64,000 nt of DNA from Dongia sedimenti (lineage in GTDB: Bacteria > Pseudomonadota > Alphaproteobacteria > Dongiales > Dongiaceae): positions 591,714 through 655,713 of the forward strand of contig JAUYVI010000006.1 of assembly GCA_030715195.1 (NCBI GenBank), in the 5' to 3' direction. Position 1 is the first letter of the stretch. Each line of letters starts with the position of its first letter. Below are positions 35,389-44,503 of the stretch, piece by piece. The translations under genes and the position numbers were made by a program. The notes below the pieces were generated by a model. That model did not search any database. It saw only the letters and a program-made list of their open reading frames with translations, and was not told the origin of the DNA.

Positions 35389-36437
35389 TGGAAACGCGCG
35401 AGCTGCGGCCAGGCTATCGGATCTCTCGCATCATCCGCGGCGGCTGGCAACTGGCCGGCGGCCATGGCGATGTCGAGCGCGATGCGGCGATCGCCGATCT
35501 GGTGGCTTCGGCCGAGGCGGGGATCCTGACCTTCGACTGCGCCGATATCTATACCGGAGTCGAGGAGCTGATCGGCGCCGCCCGGCGTGCCTATGCCGAC
35601 CGCCATGGCGCCGCGGCGCTGCAGGCGCTGAAGGTCCACACCAAGTTCGTGCCCGACCTCGCGCATCTGCATGAGGTCGATCGGATCTATGTCCGCACCA
35701 TCATCGAGCGCTCCTTGCGCCGGCTGGGCCAGGAGCGGCTGGACCTGGTGCAGTTTCATTGGTGGGACTATGCGGTGCCCGGCTGCCTGGATGCCGGGCG
35801 CTGGCTCGAGGAGCTGCGCGAGGAAGGCAAGATCGACCTGATCGGCGGCACCAATTTCGACACCGCTCATACCGAGAAGTTGGTCGCGGCGGGCGTGCCG
35901 CTCGCCAGCATGCAGGTGCAATACTCGCTGCTCGACGCGCGGCCGGAGCACGGGCTGGTGGAGGCCTGCCGCAAGCATCACGTCCACCTGCTGGTCTATG
36001 GCACGGTGGCCGGCGGTTTTCTCGGTGACCGCTGGCTGGGAGCGCCGGAGCCGGAGGCGCCGCTGGAGAACCGCTCGCTCACCAAGTACAAGCTGGTCAT
36101 CGACGACTTCGGCGGCTGGGACCTGTTCCAGGCCCTGCTGCGGGCTCTGCGCCGGGTGGCCGACCGGCATGGCGTCGATATCGCGACCATCGCCAGCCGG
36201 TACACGCTCGACCTGCCGCAGGTCGCGGCGGTGATCGTCGGCGCGCGCAACCGCGCGCACCTGGTCGCCAATCTGAAGATCGCCGCGATCAAGCTGAGCG
36301 ATGCCGATCGCGCCGAAATCGGCGCTGTGCTCGCCCAGCGGCAAGGGCCGGAAGGCGACACGTTCGAGCTGGAGCGCGACCGCGAGGGCCGGCATGGCCG
36401 GATCATGAAATACAATCTCAGCAAGGTGGCGACATGA
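35388..36437 (+). CDS. Aldo/keto reductase
   Basis: A 349-residue TIM-barrel NAD(P)H oxidoreductase; the ATG at 35388 overlaps the previous stop. The catalytic tetrad can be read as Asp and Tyr in FDCADIYTGVEE, Lys in KVHTKFVP and His in LVQFHWWDY. The HWW motif and FGGWDLFQALLRALRRVADRHG region are shared with the N-terminal half of the fusion protein at 38317, so the two are paralogues. Its stop overlaps the next gene by 4 bp. Confidence 0.87.
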   Translation: METRELRPGYRISRIIRGGWQLAGGHGDVERDAAIADLVASAEAGILTFDCADIYTGVEELIGAARRAYADRHGAAALQALKVHTKFVPDLAHLHEVDRIYVRTIIERSLRRLGQERLDLVQFHWWDYAVPGCLDAGRWLEELREEGKIDLIGGTNFDTAHTEKLVAAGVPLASMQVQYSLLDARPEHGLVEACRKHHVHLLVYGTVAGGFLGDRWLGAPEPEAPLENRSLTKYKLVIDDFGGWDLFQALLRALRRVADRHGVDIATIASRYTLDLPQVAAVIVGARNRAHLVANLKIAAIKLSDADRAEIGAVLAQRQGPEGDTFELERDREGRHGRIMKYNLSKVAT

Positions 36438-36853
36438 CCGAACGCCTGGCCGATCTCGCGATCCGGGAATGCGTCGAGCTGCACGCGTTCTTCCTGGCTT
36501 GGCTTCGGCCCCACAATGGCGTGAAACTGGATCCGAGCCGTTTCGAGCGGGCCTTCGATCCCGCGTTCCGCTTGGTGGGACCGGATGGCGGGGTGCGCGA
36601 CCGCGCGGCCATCGTCGGCTGGCTGCATGACTTGAGCGGCGGCCGGGGCGACGATTTTCGCATGGAGGTCTCGGATTTTCGCGCCGCATGGCAGCAGGGC
36701 GACGCCATATTGCTGGAATATGTCGAGACACAGTATCTTCAGGGCAAGACGACCCAGCGGCAATCCACGGCCTTGCTGAGGCGGGCGCCGGATGCGCCCA
36801 TCGGGATAGTCTGGGTGCATCTGCAGGAGACCTGGCTGCAGACCGTCGATTAA
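36434..36853 (+). CDS. Small NTF2-fold-like (DUF4440/SnoaL type) protein
   Basis: A 139-residue protein. The pattern HAFFLAWLRPHNG, FERAFDPAFRLVGPDG, REIVGWL-like RAAIVGWLHDL and a C-terminal VWVHLQETW strand resembles DUF4440/SnoaL-like NTF2 folds, but no motif is decisive. The ATGA overlap with the aldo/keto reductase gene makes it the third gene of that operon. Function unknown. Confidence 0.6.
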   Translation: MTERLADLAIRECVELHAFFLAWLRPHNGVKLDPSRFERAFDPAFRLVGPDGGVRDRAAIVGWLHDLSGGRGDDFRMEVSDFRAAWQQGDAILLEYVETQYLQGKTTQRQSTALLRRAPDAPIGIVWVHLQETWLQTVD

Positions 36854-36881
36854 ATCAACCGGGTCTTTCAAGGGGGCTTCA

Positions 36882-38147
36882 ATGTTCGGGAAGAGGATTC
36901 TATTCACCGCGACCGCCGCGGCGGCTTTGCTCGTGGGTGCGAGCGCCGCGTCGGCCTGCGAGGTGACCGTCGGTCTGGTGATGGAGCTGACCGGTCCGGC
37001 CGGCGAGTACGGCCAGGCCGGCACCAAGTCGGTCGAGATGGCGTTCCGCGACATCAACGAGGCGGGCGGCGTCGCCGGCGGCTGCAAGCTGGTCACCGAC
37101 ACGCGGGATTCGCAGAGCCAGGGTAATGTCGCGGTCGATGCGGCGACCCAGCTCGTCCAGGTGAAGAAGGTGCCGGTGATCATCGGCGGCATCATCTCCT
37201 CGGTCTCGATTCCGATCCTCACCTCGGTGACCGCGCCGGCGCATGTGGTCCAGGTCTCGCCGGCCTCGTCCTCGCCGACGCTGACCCAGCTGGCGCGCGA
37301 CGGCAAGACCAACGGCGTCTTCTTCCGCACCATCACCTCGGACGCGCTGCAGGGCGTCGCCGCGGCGAAGTATGCGCTGGACCAGGGCCTGAAGAAGCTC
37401 TCGATCATCCATGTGAACGACGATTTCGGCGCCAACATGGTGGCCGAGTTCACCAAGGCCTATAAGGCGCTCGGCGGCACCATCGTCTCCGATACACCCT
37501 ATAACGCCAAGCAGGCGAGCTACGGGCCGGAAGTCACCAAGGCGCTGGAAGGCGAGCCGGACGGGCTCTATCTCGTGGCGACGCCGGTCGACGGCGCCAC
37601 CATCGCGCGGCAATGGGTGAGCCAGGGCGGGCCGCAGAAGTTCCTGCTGAACGACGGCATGAACAGCGAGGACTTCATCAAGAATGTCGGCGCGAAGTAT
37701 CTCGAGAACGCCTACGGCACCTCGTCGGGCACCGAGACCACGCCCTCGACCGACTACTTCAACGCCAACTACAAGGCCTTCTCCAGCATCGACCCGGGCG
37801 CGCCCGCGGCCGTGCAGGGGTATGACGCCGGCGCCATCGTCGGCCTCGCCATCGCCCAGGCCGGCAAGGCGGATTCCGCGGCGATCCAGGATTCGATCCG
37901 CAAGATCCTCGATCCCAAGGGCACCGTCATCCATGCCGGCAAGGAAGAGTTCGCCAAGGCCCTGCAGCTGATCAAGGACGGCAAGCCGATCAAATACGAA
38001 GGCGTGATCGGCCCCGTGACCTTCGACCAGTACGGCGACATCACCGGCCCCTTCCGCCTCTGGAAGGTGACCGATGGCAAAATCGCCACCGTCGGCGAGA
38101 TGTCTTCGGCCGATGTCGACGCCATCAAGGCGAAGATGGGGAATTGA
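36882..38147 (+). CDS. livK: Branched-chain amino acid-type ABC substrate-binding protein
   Basis: A 421-residue periplasmic binding protein with a strong RBS (AAGGGGG) and a signal peptide ending near SAASA. The mature start CEVTVGLVMELTGPAGEYGQAG and SPASSSPTLTQLARDGKT are typical of the LivJ/K (peripla_BP_6) family. It should feed LivGFHM, whose genes lie across the divergent operon. The solute is unknown and need not be a branched-chain amino acid. Confidence 0.88.
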   Translation: MFGKRILFTATAAAALLVGASAASACEVTVGLVMELTGPAGEYGQAGTKSVEMAFRDINEAGGVAGGCKLVTDTRDSQSQGNVAVDAATQLVQVKKVPVIIGGIISSVSIPILTSVTAPAHVVQVSPASSSPTLTQLARDGKTNGVFFRTITSDALQGVAAAKYALDQGLKKLSIIHVNDDFGANMVAEFTKAYKALGGTIVSDTPYNAKQASYGPEVTKALEGEPDGLYLVATPVDGATIARQWVSQGGPQKFLLNDGMNSEDFIKNVGAKYLENAYGTSSGTETTPSTDYFNANYKAFSSIDPGAPAAVQGYDAGAIVGLAIAQAGKADSAAIQDSIRKILDPKGTVIHAGKEEFAKALQLIKDGKPIKYEGVIGPVTFDQYGDITGPFRLWKVTDGKIATVGEMSSADVDAIKAKMGN

Positions 38148-38165
38148 GGAAGGTTGGATAGACCC

Positions 38166-38293
38166 GTCGCCCCCTCACCCTGTCCCTCTCCCGGAGAGGG
38201 AACACTGTTGTGCTAGCCTTTGAGTGCTGTCACACGCTACAGCGGCAAGAAGCCCCCTCTCCCCTTGAGGGAGAGGGCTGGGGTGAGGGGTCG
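38166..38293. repeat. CCCTCACCC/CCCTCTCC palindromic intergenic repeat
   Basis: Two hairpins, 38184-38200 (8-bp arms) and 38255-38277 (9-bp arms), are flanked by outer arms carrying CCCCCTCACCC (left) and GGGGTGAGGGG (right). This is a common proteobacterial intergenic repeat type. It separates livK from the fusion gene and may act as a terminator or mRNA stabiliser. Confidence 0.8.
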
Positions 38294-38316
38294 ATGACTT
38301 TATCCGCACTACGCAA

Positions 38317-39795
38317 ATGACCACTCCAACCACCCCCGACCATACCGAACTCGCGCCCGGCCTCTCCGTCAGCCGGGTCGTGACCGGCCTCTGGCAGGTC
38401 GCCGATATGGAGCGCGGCGGCGAGAAGCTGGATCTCGACCGCGCGGCGGCGGCGCTCGGCGACTACGCCGCGGCGGGGTTCGACACGTTCGACATGGCCG
38501 ACCACTACGGCAGCGCCGAGGATATCGCCGGCCGCTTCAAGCAAGGCGTCGCCGCCGGCACGTTCAAACCGGCCGCGGTCTTCACCAAATGGTGCCCGAC
38601 GCCGGGCGAGATGACGCCCGAGGTCGTGCGCGCCGGTGTCCAGCGCAGCATGGACCGGCTGAAGACCGAGCGGATCGATCTCCTGCAGCTGCATTGGTGG
38701 GTGTTCGAGCATCCGGCCTATCTCGACGCGATGCGCGAACTCTCCAAGATGCAGGCCGAGGGCAAGATCGGCCATCTCGGCCTGACCAATTTCGACACCG
38801 ATCATCTGCATCTGCTGGTGAAGCAAGGCCATCGGATCGCCACCAACCAGGTCTGCTTCTCGCTGCTCGACCGCCGCGCCGGCGAGGAGATGACCCAGTT
38901 CTGCCTGGCGAACGGCGTGAAGCTGCTGGCCTATGGCACGCTGGCCGGCGGATTGCTGACCGAGAAATGGCTCGGCAAGCCGGAGCCGGTCTCCGGCGAC
39001 ATCAACGACTGGAGCAAGATGAAGTATCAGCGCTTCGTCGCCCAGATCGGCGGCTGGCGCGTGCTGCAGGGCATTCTCGAGGCACTGGCCAAGGTGGCGA
39101 AGAAGCACGGCGTCTCGATCGCCAATGTGGCGACCCGCTGGGTGCTGGAGCAGCCGGCGGTGGGTGCCATCATCGTCGGTGCGCGGCTGGGCGAGAGCGA
39201 GCATCGCGCCGACAATCTGAAGCTCTTCTCCTTCGCGCTCGATGCCGAGGACAAGCGCGTGATCGATGCGGCCCTGGACGAAACCAAGCGGATCCCCGGC
39301 GATTGCGGCCAGGAATACCGGCGCCCGCCTTACCTCACGGCTTCGGGCGATCTCAGCCATCACCTGGCGGAGCTGCCGAAGGCCTACACCGCCGTTCGGG
39401 TGCCGGATCGACCGCATCGCCTGCGGGTGGATACGGGCAGCGTCTGGGAATCGCTGGCGGGCTACAGTCGCGCGGTCCGGGTCGGCGACCGCATTCTGGT
39501 CAGCGGCACCACGGCAACCCATGGCGCCGGCGAACTGGTCTGCAAGGGCGATCCGCGCGGCCAGACCGTCTACATCCTGGACAAGATCGCGGCCAGCATC
39601 TCCGCGCTCGGCGGCAGTTTGGAAGACGTGGTGCGGACTCGCGTGCTGCTGCGGGACATATCGCAATGGGAGCCGGTCTCGCGGGTTCACGGCCGCTATT
39701 TCGGCGACATCCGGCCGGCCAATACTTTGGTATCGGTTGCCGGCCTGGTCGGCGACTACGATGTCGAGATCGAGGCCGAGGCGATCGTCACTTAA
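38317..39795 (+). CDS. Aldo/keto reductase-RidA fusion protein
   Basis: A 492-residue protein in one uninterrupted frame. Residues 1-330 form an aldo/keto reductase with Asp/Tyr in FDMADHYGSAED, Lys in VFTKWCPTPG and His in LQLHWWVF. Residues about 382-492 form a Rid (YjgF) domain: SRAVRVGDRILVSGTTATHG, VYILDKIAASISALGGSLED and VEIEAEAIV. In the Rid domain the arginine expected in PARS is Asn469 (RPANT), so canonical enamine deaminase activity is doubtful. The reductase half is paralogous to the gene at 35388. Confidence 0.9.
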   Translation: MTTPTTPDHTELAPGLSVSRVVTGLWQVADMERGGEKLDLDRAAAALGDYAAAGFDTFDMADHYGSAEDIAGRFKQGVAAGTFKPAAVFTKWCPTPGEMTPEVVRAGVQRSMDRLKTERIDLLQLHWWVFEHPAYLDAMRELSKMQAEGKIGHLGLTNFDTDHLHLLVKQGHRIATNQVCFSLLDRRAGEEMTQFCLANGVKLLAYGTLAGGLLTEKWLGKPEPVSGDINDWSKMKYQRFVAQIGGWRVLQGILEALAKVAKKHGVSIANVATRWVLEQPAVGAIIVGARLGESEHRADNLKLFSFALDAEDKRVIDAALDETKRIPGDCGQEYRRPPYLTASGDLSHHLAELPKAYTAVRVPDRPHRLRVDTGSVWESLAGYSRAVRVGDRILVSGTTATHGAGELVCKGDPRGQTVYILDKIAASISALGGSLEDVVRTRVLLRDISQWEPVSRVHGRYFGDIRPANTLVSVAGLVGDYDVEIEAEAIVT

Positions 39796-39974
39796 GCGTC
39801 GATATCCCCACGCAGAGTAAGCTTTCCGACACGCTGCCCCTTGAACGCAGCGTGGCGGGCCACGAACTCCTGCAACACCTTGGCCGCTCCGAACCCCGAA
39901 AAGAATCTACGGGCGTTCCCGGCCAAAATCGTTTTAGGATCGGCGATGATCATCCGGGATGCAGGGGTTGCGGC

Positions 39975-41243
39975 ATGACGGACCAGTCTCAAGCTCAAAA
40001 TTCAACGGGCGCACCTGCGCCCGAACCGGCACCGGTGGTGCCGCCCCCGCACAGCGGCGGTTGGCGCTGGCTGCTGACCTGCGCGGTGATCGGTGCCGCG
40101 GTCTTTGCGGGCGGCTATTGGTATTTCGAGCACCGCGACATGGCGCCCGCGCCGCAGGCTCAGGCGGCGCCCGCGCCGGTCCTGCCGGTCACGGTCTCGA
40201 AGCCGCTCGTTCAGACCATCACCGAATGGGACGAGTTCACCGGCCAGTTCGAGGCGGTGGATTCCGTCGAGATTCGCGCGCGGGTCAGCGGATATCTCGA
40301 CCAGATCGGCTTCGAGGACGGGCAGATGGTGAAGAAGGGCGACATGCTCTTCGTGATCGATCCCCGGCCGTTCGAGATCGCGCTGAAATCGGCGCAGTCG
40401 GCGCTGACTTCTGCCAATGCGCGCCTTGCCTTGGCCAAGCAGCAATTGACCCGCGCCGAGACCCTGAAGAAGAGCGACTTCACCTCGCAAAGCACGCTCG
40501 ATCAGCGGCAGCAGGAGATGCTGAGCGCCGCCGCCGATGCGCAGGTGGCGCAGGCCGCGATCAATTCCGCCCAGCTCAACCTGGACTTCACGCATATCGC
40601 CGCACCGCTCGACGGCCGGATCGGCCGGCATGAAGTCAGCCTCGGTAACCTGATCATGGGCGGCGACGGCGGCGAGACCACGCTGCTGACCACCATCGTG
40701 TCGCTGGACCCGATCCGCCTCACCTTCGACATGCCGGAATCGGACTACCTCGCCTATCAGCGCCGTGAGGCCGAAGGCAAGATGGCGTCCAAGCGCGAGG
40801 ACCTGCCGGTCGAGGCGCATCTGATGGACGAGAAGGACTGGACCCTCAAGGGCAAGATGGACTTCATCAGCAACGCGGTCGATCGCAGCTCCGGCACGAT
40901 CCGGGCCCGCGCGGTGTTCCCCAATCCCGGCCTGCTGATCACGCCCGGCCAGTTCGGCCGCATCCGCATCACCGGCTCCGAGCCGCACGAGGCGATCCTC
41001 ATTCCCGACAGCGCGATCGTCTCCGATCAGTCGCGCAAGATCGTGATGACGGTTGATAAGGACGGCAAGGTCGTCCCGAAACCGATCCGCCCAGGCCCAG
41101 GCTACCAGGGCCTGCGCATCGTGCGCAGCGGCCTCGCCAAGGACGATGTCCTCATCGTCGACGGACTGCTGCGCGCGCGGCCCGGTGCCACGGTCAAGCC
41201 GGAACAGGGCAAGATCGAGTTCCCGTCCGATCCCGAGAACTGA
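39975..41243 (+). CDS. RND efflux periplasmic adaptor (membrane fusion protein)
   Basis: Read from the ATG at 39975 (AGGGG upstream), 422 residues. A proline-rich cytoplasmic N-terminus, one membrane segment (residues 33-50) and then the adaptor domains follow: barrel-sandwich halves EIRARVSGYLDQIGFEDGQ and FTHIAAPLDGRIGR around a coiled-coil hairpin. It links the RND pump encoded 14 bp downstream to an outer-membrane channel, whose gene is not in the window. An open frame reaching back to 38589 is a shadow of the preceding gene. Confidence 0.92.
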   Translation: MTDQSQAQNSTGAPAPEPAPVVPPPHSGGWRWLLTCAVIGAAVFAGGYWYFEHRDMAPAPQAQAAPAPVLPVTVSKPLVQTITEWDEFTGQFEAVDSVEIRARVSGYLDQIGFEDGQMVKKGDMLFVIDPRPFEIALKSAQSALTSANARLALAKQQLTRAETLKKSDFTSQSTLDQRQQEMLSAAADAQVAQAAINSAQLNLDFTHIAAPLDGRIGRHEVSLGNLIMGGDGGETTLLTTIVSLDPIRLTFDMPESDYLAYQRREAEGKMASKREDLPVEAHLMDEKDWTLKGKMDFISNAVDRSSGTIRARAVFPNPGLLITPGQFGRIRITGSEPHEAILIPDSAIVSDQSRKIVMTVDKDGKVVPKPIRPGPGYQGLRIVRSGLAKDDVLIVDGLLRARPGATVKPEQGKIEFPSDPEN

Positions 41244-41257
41244 GCGGGGACCGGCCC

Positions 41258-44200
41258 TTGCGCTTCTCCCATTTCTTCATCGACCGGCCGATCTTCGCGA
41301 CCGTCATCGCGGTCTTCATCATCCTGATCGGCGGCGCCGCCTATCTCAGCCTGCCGGTCGCGCAGTACCCTGAGATCGCGCCGCCGACCATCGAGATCCG
41401 CGCCAGCTATCCGGGCGCCTCGGCCGAGGTCGTCTCGAATACGGTCGCGACGCCGCTCGAGCAGGAGATCAACGGCGTCGAGGACATGCTTTATCTCTCG
41501 TCGCAGGCGACCGGCGACGGCAACCTCGTGATCACCGCGACCTTCAAGCTCGGCACCAACCTCGACACCGCCCAGGTCTTGGTGCAGAACCGCGTTTCCG
41601 CGGCCGAACCGCGCCTGCCGGAGGAGGTGCGCCAGATCGGCGTGACCGTGCGCAAGAACTCGCCCGACCTGATGATGGTGATTCATCTCACCTCGCCGGA
41701 CCGCTCGCGCGACACGCTCTACATGTCGAACTACGCCACCTTGCAGATTAAGGACGTGCTGGCGCGCCTCGACGGCGTCGGCGACGTGCGGATCTTCGGC
41801 GCGCGGGACTATTCGATGCGCGTCTGGCTCGATCCGGAGAAGATCGCCGCGCGCAACATGACGGCCGGCGAGGTGGTGACCGCCCTGCAGCAGCAGAACG
41901 TGCAGGTCGCCGCCGGCAGCCTGAACCAGCCTCCCGTGCCGCGGCGCGGCGACTTCCAGCTCGCGATCGAGACGCTCGGCCGGTTGAGCAGCGAACGGGA
42001 GTTCCGGAACATCGTCGTGAAGTCGGAGCCGGGCGGGCAGGTGACCCGCCTCGAGGATATCGGCCGGGTCGAGCTCGGCGCCCAGGATTACGGCGCCAAC
42101 GGCTATCTGGACGAGCAGCCCGCGGTGCCCCTGCTGATGTTCCAGCGGCCCGGCTCGAACGCGCTGCAGACCGCCGATCTCATCCTGAACACGATGGCGG
42201 ATCTCTCCAAGAGCTTCCCGCCCGGGCTCAAGTACAACGTCGTCTACAATCCGACCGAGTTCATCGCGGAATCCGTCAACGAAGTGTTGAAGACGATCTA
42301 CGAGGCCGTGGCGCTCGTGGTGATCGTGGTCATCCTGTTCCTGCAGACCTGGCGCGCCTCGATCGTGCCGATCGTCGCGATTCCCGTTTCGCTGATCGGC
42401 ACTTTCATGGTGCTGGCCGGCCTCGGCTACTCGCTGAACAACCTCTCGCTGTTCGGCCTGGTGCTGGCGGTCGGCATCGTCGTGGATGACGCGATCGTCG
42501 TGGTCGAGAATGTCGAGCGCAACCTGCGCCTCGGCCTCAGCCCGCGCGAGGCCACGCGCCGAACCATGGACGAGGTCGGCGGCGCATTGATCGCGATCGC
42601 GCTCACCCTGATCGCGGTCTTCGTGCCGGCTGCCTTCATCTCCGGCATTTCCGGCCAGTTCTTCAGGCAATTCGCGGTCACCATCGCCGCGGCGACCGCG
42701 ATCTCCTGCCTGGTCTCGCTGACGCTCAGCCCCGCTTTGTGCGCCTTGCTGTTCAAGCCGCACGATGCCCATCCGAAGCGGCAATCCTGGCCGGTCCGCG
42801 TCGTCAACGGCTTCTTCGGCGGTTTCAACTTCGTCTTCGACAAGCTGTCGGGCGGCTATGGCGCGCTGACCAAGCGGCTGGTGCGGGTCGCCGTTCTGGT
42901 GCTGGTGGTCTATGCGGGCTTGATCGCGCTGACCGGCTGGCAATTCGACCGCGCCCCGGTCGGGTTCATTCCGCAGCAGGACCAGGGCTATCTGATCACC
43001 GTCCTGCAATTGCCGCCGGGCTCGTCTCTGCCGCGCACCGACGCAATCGTGCGGCAGGCGACCAAGATCATTCTCGACACCCCGGGCGTCGCTCACGCCG
43101 TTCCGTTCGCCGGGTTCGACGCCGCGACCTTCACCAACGCGCCCAATGCCGGCGCCATCTTCGTGCCGATGAAGCCGTTCCACGAGCGCGCCGCCGAGGG
43201 GCTGACCGCCGACAACATCCTGATGGACCTCCGCCAGCGCCTGGGCGCGATCCAGGGCGCCTTTTCGATCGTGATCCCGCCGCCGCCGGTGCGGGGCATC
43301 GGCAATGCCGGCGGCTTCAAGATGATGATCCAGGATCGGCGCGGGCGCGGCCTTCCGGTGCTGGAAGCGGCGGTGCAGGATCTCGCCGGCGCCGCCAACC
43401 AGACGACCGGCCTCACCGGCGTGTTCTCGCTGTTCAACACGCGGACGCCGAAGGTCTATGCCGATATCGACCGCGCGCGGGCGGAAATGCTCGGCGTCAC
43501 CGCCGACCAGGTGTTCCAGACCCTGGAGATCTATGTCGGCTCGACCTTCGTCAACGAATTCAACGATCTCGGCCGCACCTATCGGGTGATCGCCCAGGCC
43601 GACGGCAAGTTCCGGCAGAATCTGCACGACATCGCGAATCTCAAGACCCGCAACAGCCAGGGTGAGATGGTGCCCTTGGGCGCGGTCGCCGGCTTCCGCG
43701 ACGTCACCGGCCCCTATCGGGTGCCGCGCTACAACCTCTATCCGGCGGCGGAATTGCAGGGCAACACGGCGCCCGGCTTCTCCGCCGGCTACGGCCTCGA
43801 CGAGATGGAGAAGATCGCCGCCGAGCGCCTGCCCGATGGCTTCGGCTTCGAATGGACGGAACTCGCCTTCCAGCAGAAGGCCGCCGGCAACACCGCGATT
43901 CTGATCTTCGGCGCCTCGGTGGTGTTCGTGTTCCTGGTGCTGGCTGCGCAGTACGAGAGCTGGGCGCTGCCGCTCTCGGTCGTGCTGATCGTGCCGATGT
44001 GCCTGCTCGCGGCAGTCTCCGGCCTGCTCGCGCGCGGCATCGAGGTCAATATCCTGGCCCAGGTCGGCTTCGTGGTGCTGATCGGCCTCGCCGCCAAGAA
44101 TGCGATCCTGATCGTCGAGTTCGCCAAGCAGGCCGAAGAGAACGGCGCCAACCGCTTTGATGCCGCGGTGCAGGCCGCCACCACGCGCCTGCGGCCGATT

Positions 44201-44443
44201 CTGATGACCTCCTTCGCCTTCATCCTCGGCGTGGTGCCGCTGGTGATCGCGACCGGCGCCGGTGCCGAGATGCGCCAGTCGCTCGGCACCGCCGTGTTCT
44301 ACGGCATGCTCGGTGTCACCTTCTTCGGCCTGATCTTCACCCCGGTCTTCTACGTTTCGGTGCGCTGGCTGGCGGGCTTGCGGCGCCAGAAGCCGACGCG
44401 TCCGCAGCCGCCGCTGGCGCCCGGCATCCACCACGCCGAATAA
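41258..44443 (+). CDS. RND multidrug efflux permease (HAE1 family)
   Basis: A 1061-residue inner-membrane pump that exports hydrophobic compounds using the proton gradient. It opens with TTG (RFSHFFIDRPIFATVIAVFI). Proton-relay aspartates Asp410-Asp411 sit in VGIVVDDAIVVVENVERN, and the second half has the matching QVGFVVLIGLAAKNAILIVEFA. The length, two porter loops and 12-helix layout match AcrB/MexB-like proteins. No regulator lies next to the pair and there is no outer-membrane factor gene. Confidence 0.93.
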   Translation: MRFSHFFIDRPIFATVIAVFIILIGGAAYLSLPVAQYPEIAPPTIEIRASYPGASAEVVSNTVATPLEQEINGVEDMLYLSSQATGDGNLVITATFKLGTNLDTAQVLVQNRVSAAEPRLPEEVRQIGVTVRKNSPDLMMVIHLTSPDRSRDTLYMSNYATLQIKDVLARLDGVGDVRIFGARDYSMRVWLDPEKIAARNMTAGEVVTALQQQNVQVAAGSLNQPPVPRRGDFQLAIETLGRLSSEREFRNIVVKSEPGGQVTRLEDIGRVELGAQDYGANGYLDEQPAVPLLMFQRPGSNALQTADLILNTMADLSKSFPPGLKYNVVYNPTEFIAESVNEVLKTIYEAVALVVIVVILFLQTWRASIVPIVAIPVSLIGTFMVLAGLGYSLNNLSLFGLVLAVGIVVDDAIVVVENVERNLRLGLSPREATRRTMDEVGGALIAIALTLIAVFVPAAFISGISGQFFRQFAVTIAAATAISCLVSLTLSPALCALLFKPHDAHPKRQSWPVRVVNGFFGGFNFVFDKLSGGYGALTKRLVRVAVLVLVVYAGLIALTGWQFDRAPVGFIPQQDQGYLITVLQLPPGSSLPRTDAIVRQATKIILDTPGVAHAVPFAGFDAATFTNAPNAGAIFVPMKPFHERAAEGLTADNILMDLRQRLGAIQGAFSIVIPPPPVRGIGNAGGFKMMIQDRRGRGLPVLEAAVQDLAGAANQTTGLTGVFSLFNTRTPKVYADIDRARAEMLGVTADQVFQTLEIYVGSTFVNEFNDLGRTYRVIAQADGKFRQNLHDIANLKTRNSQGEMVPLGAVAGFRDVTGPYRVPRYNLYPAAELQGNTAPGFSAGYGLDEMEKIAAERLPDGFGFEWTELAFQQKAAGNTAILIFGASVVFVFLVLAAQYESWALPLSVVLIVPMCLLAAVSGLLARGIEVNILAQVGFVVLIGLAAKNAILIVEFAKQAEENGANRFDAAVQAATTRLRPILMTSFAFILGVVPLVIATGAGAEMRQSLGTAVFYGMLGVTFFGLIFTPVFYVSVRWLAGLRRQKPTRPQPPLAPGIHHAE

Positions 44444-44503
44444 CCCTCTGGCATCCCGCATCGGCCTGATTAGAATGCCCCTGGACAAGAACAGGGGACA
44501 AAC

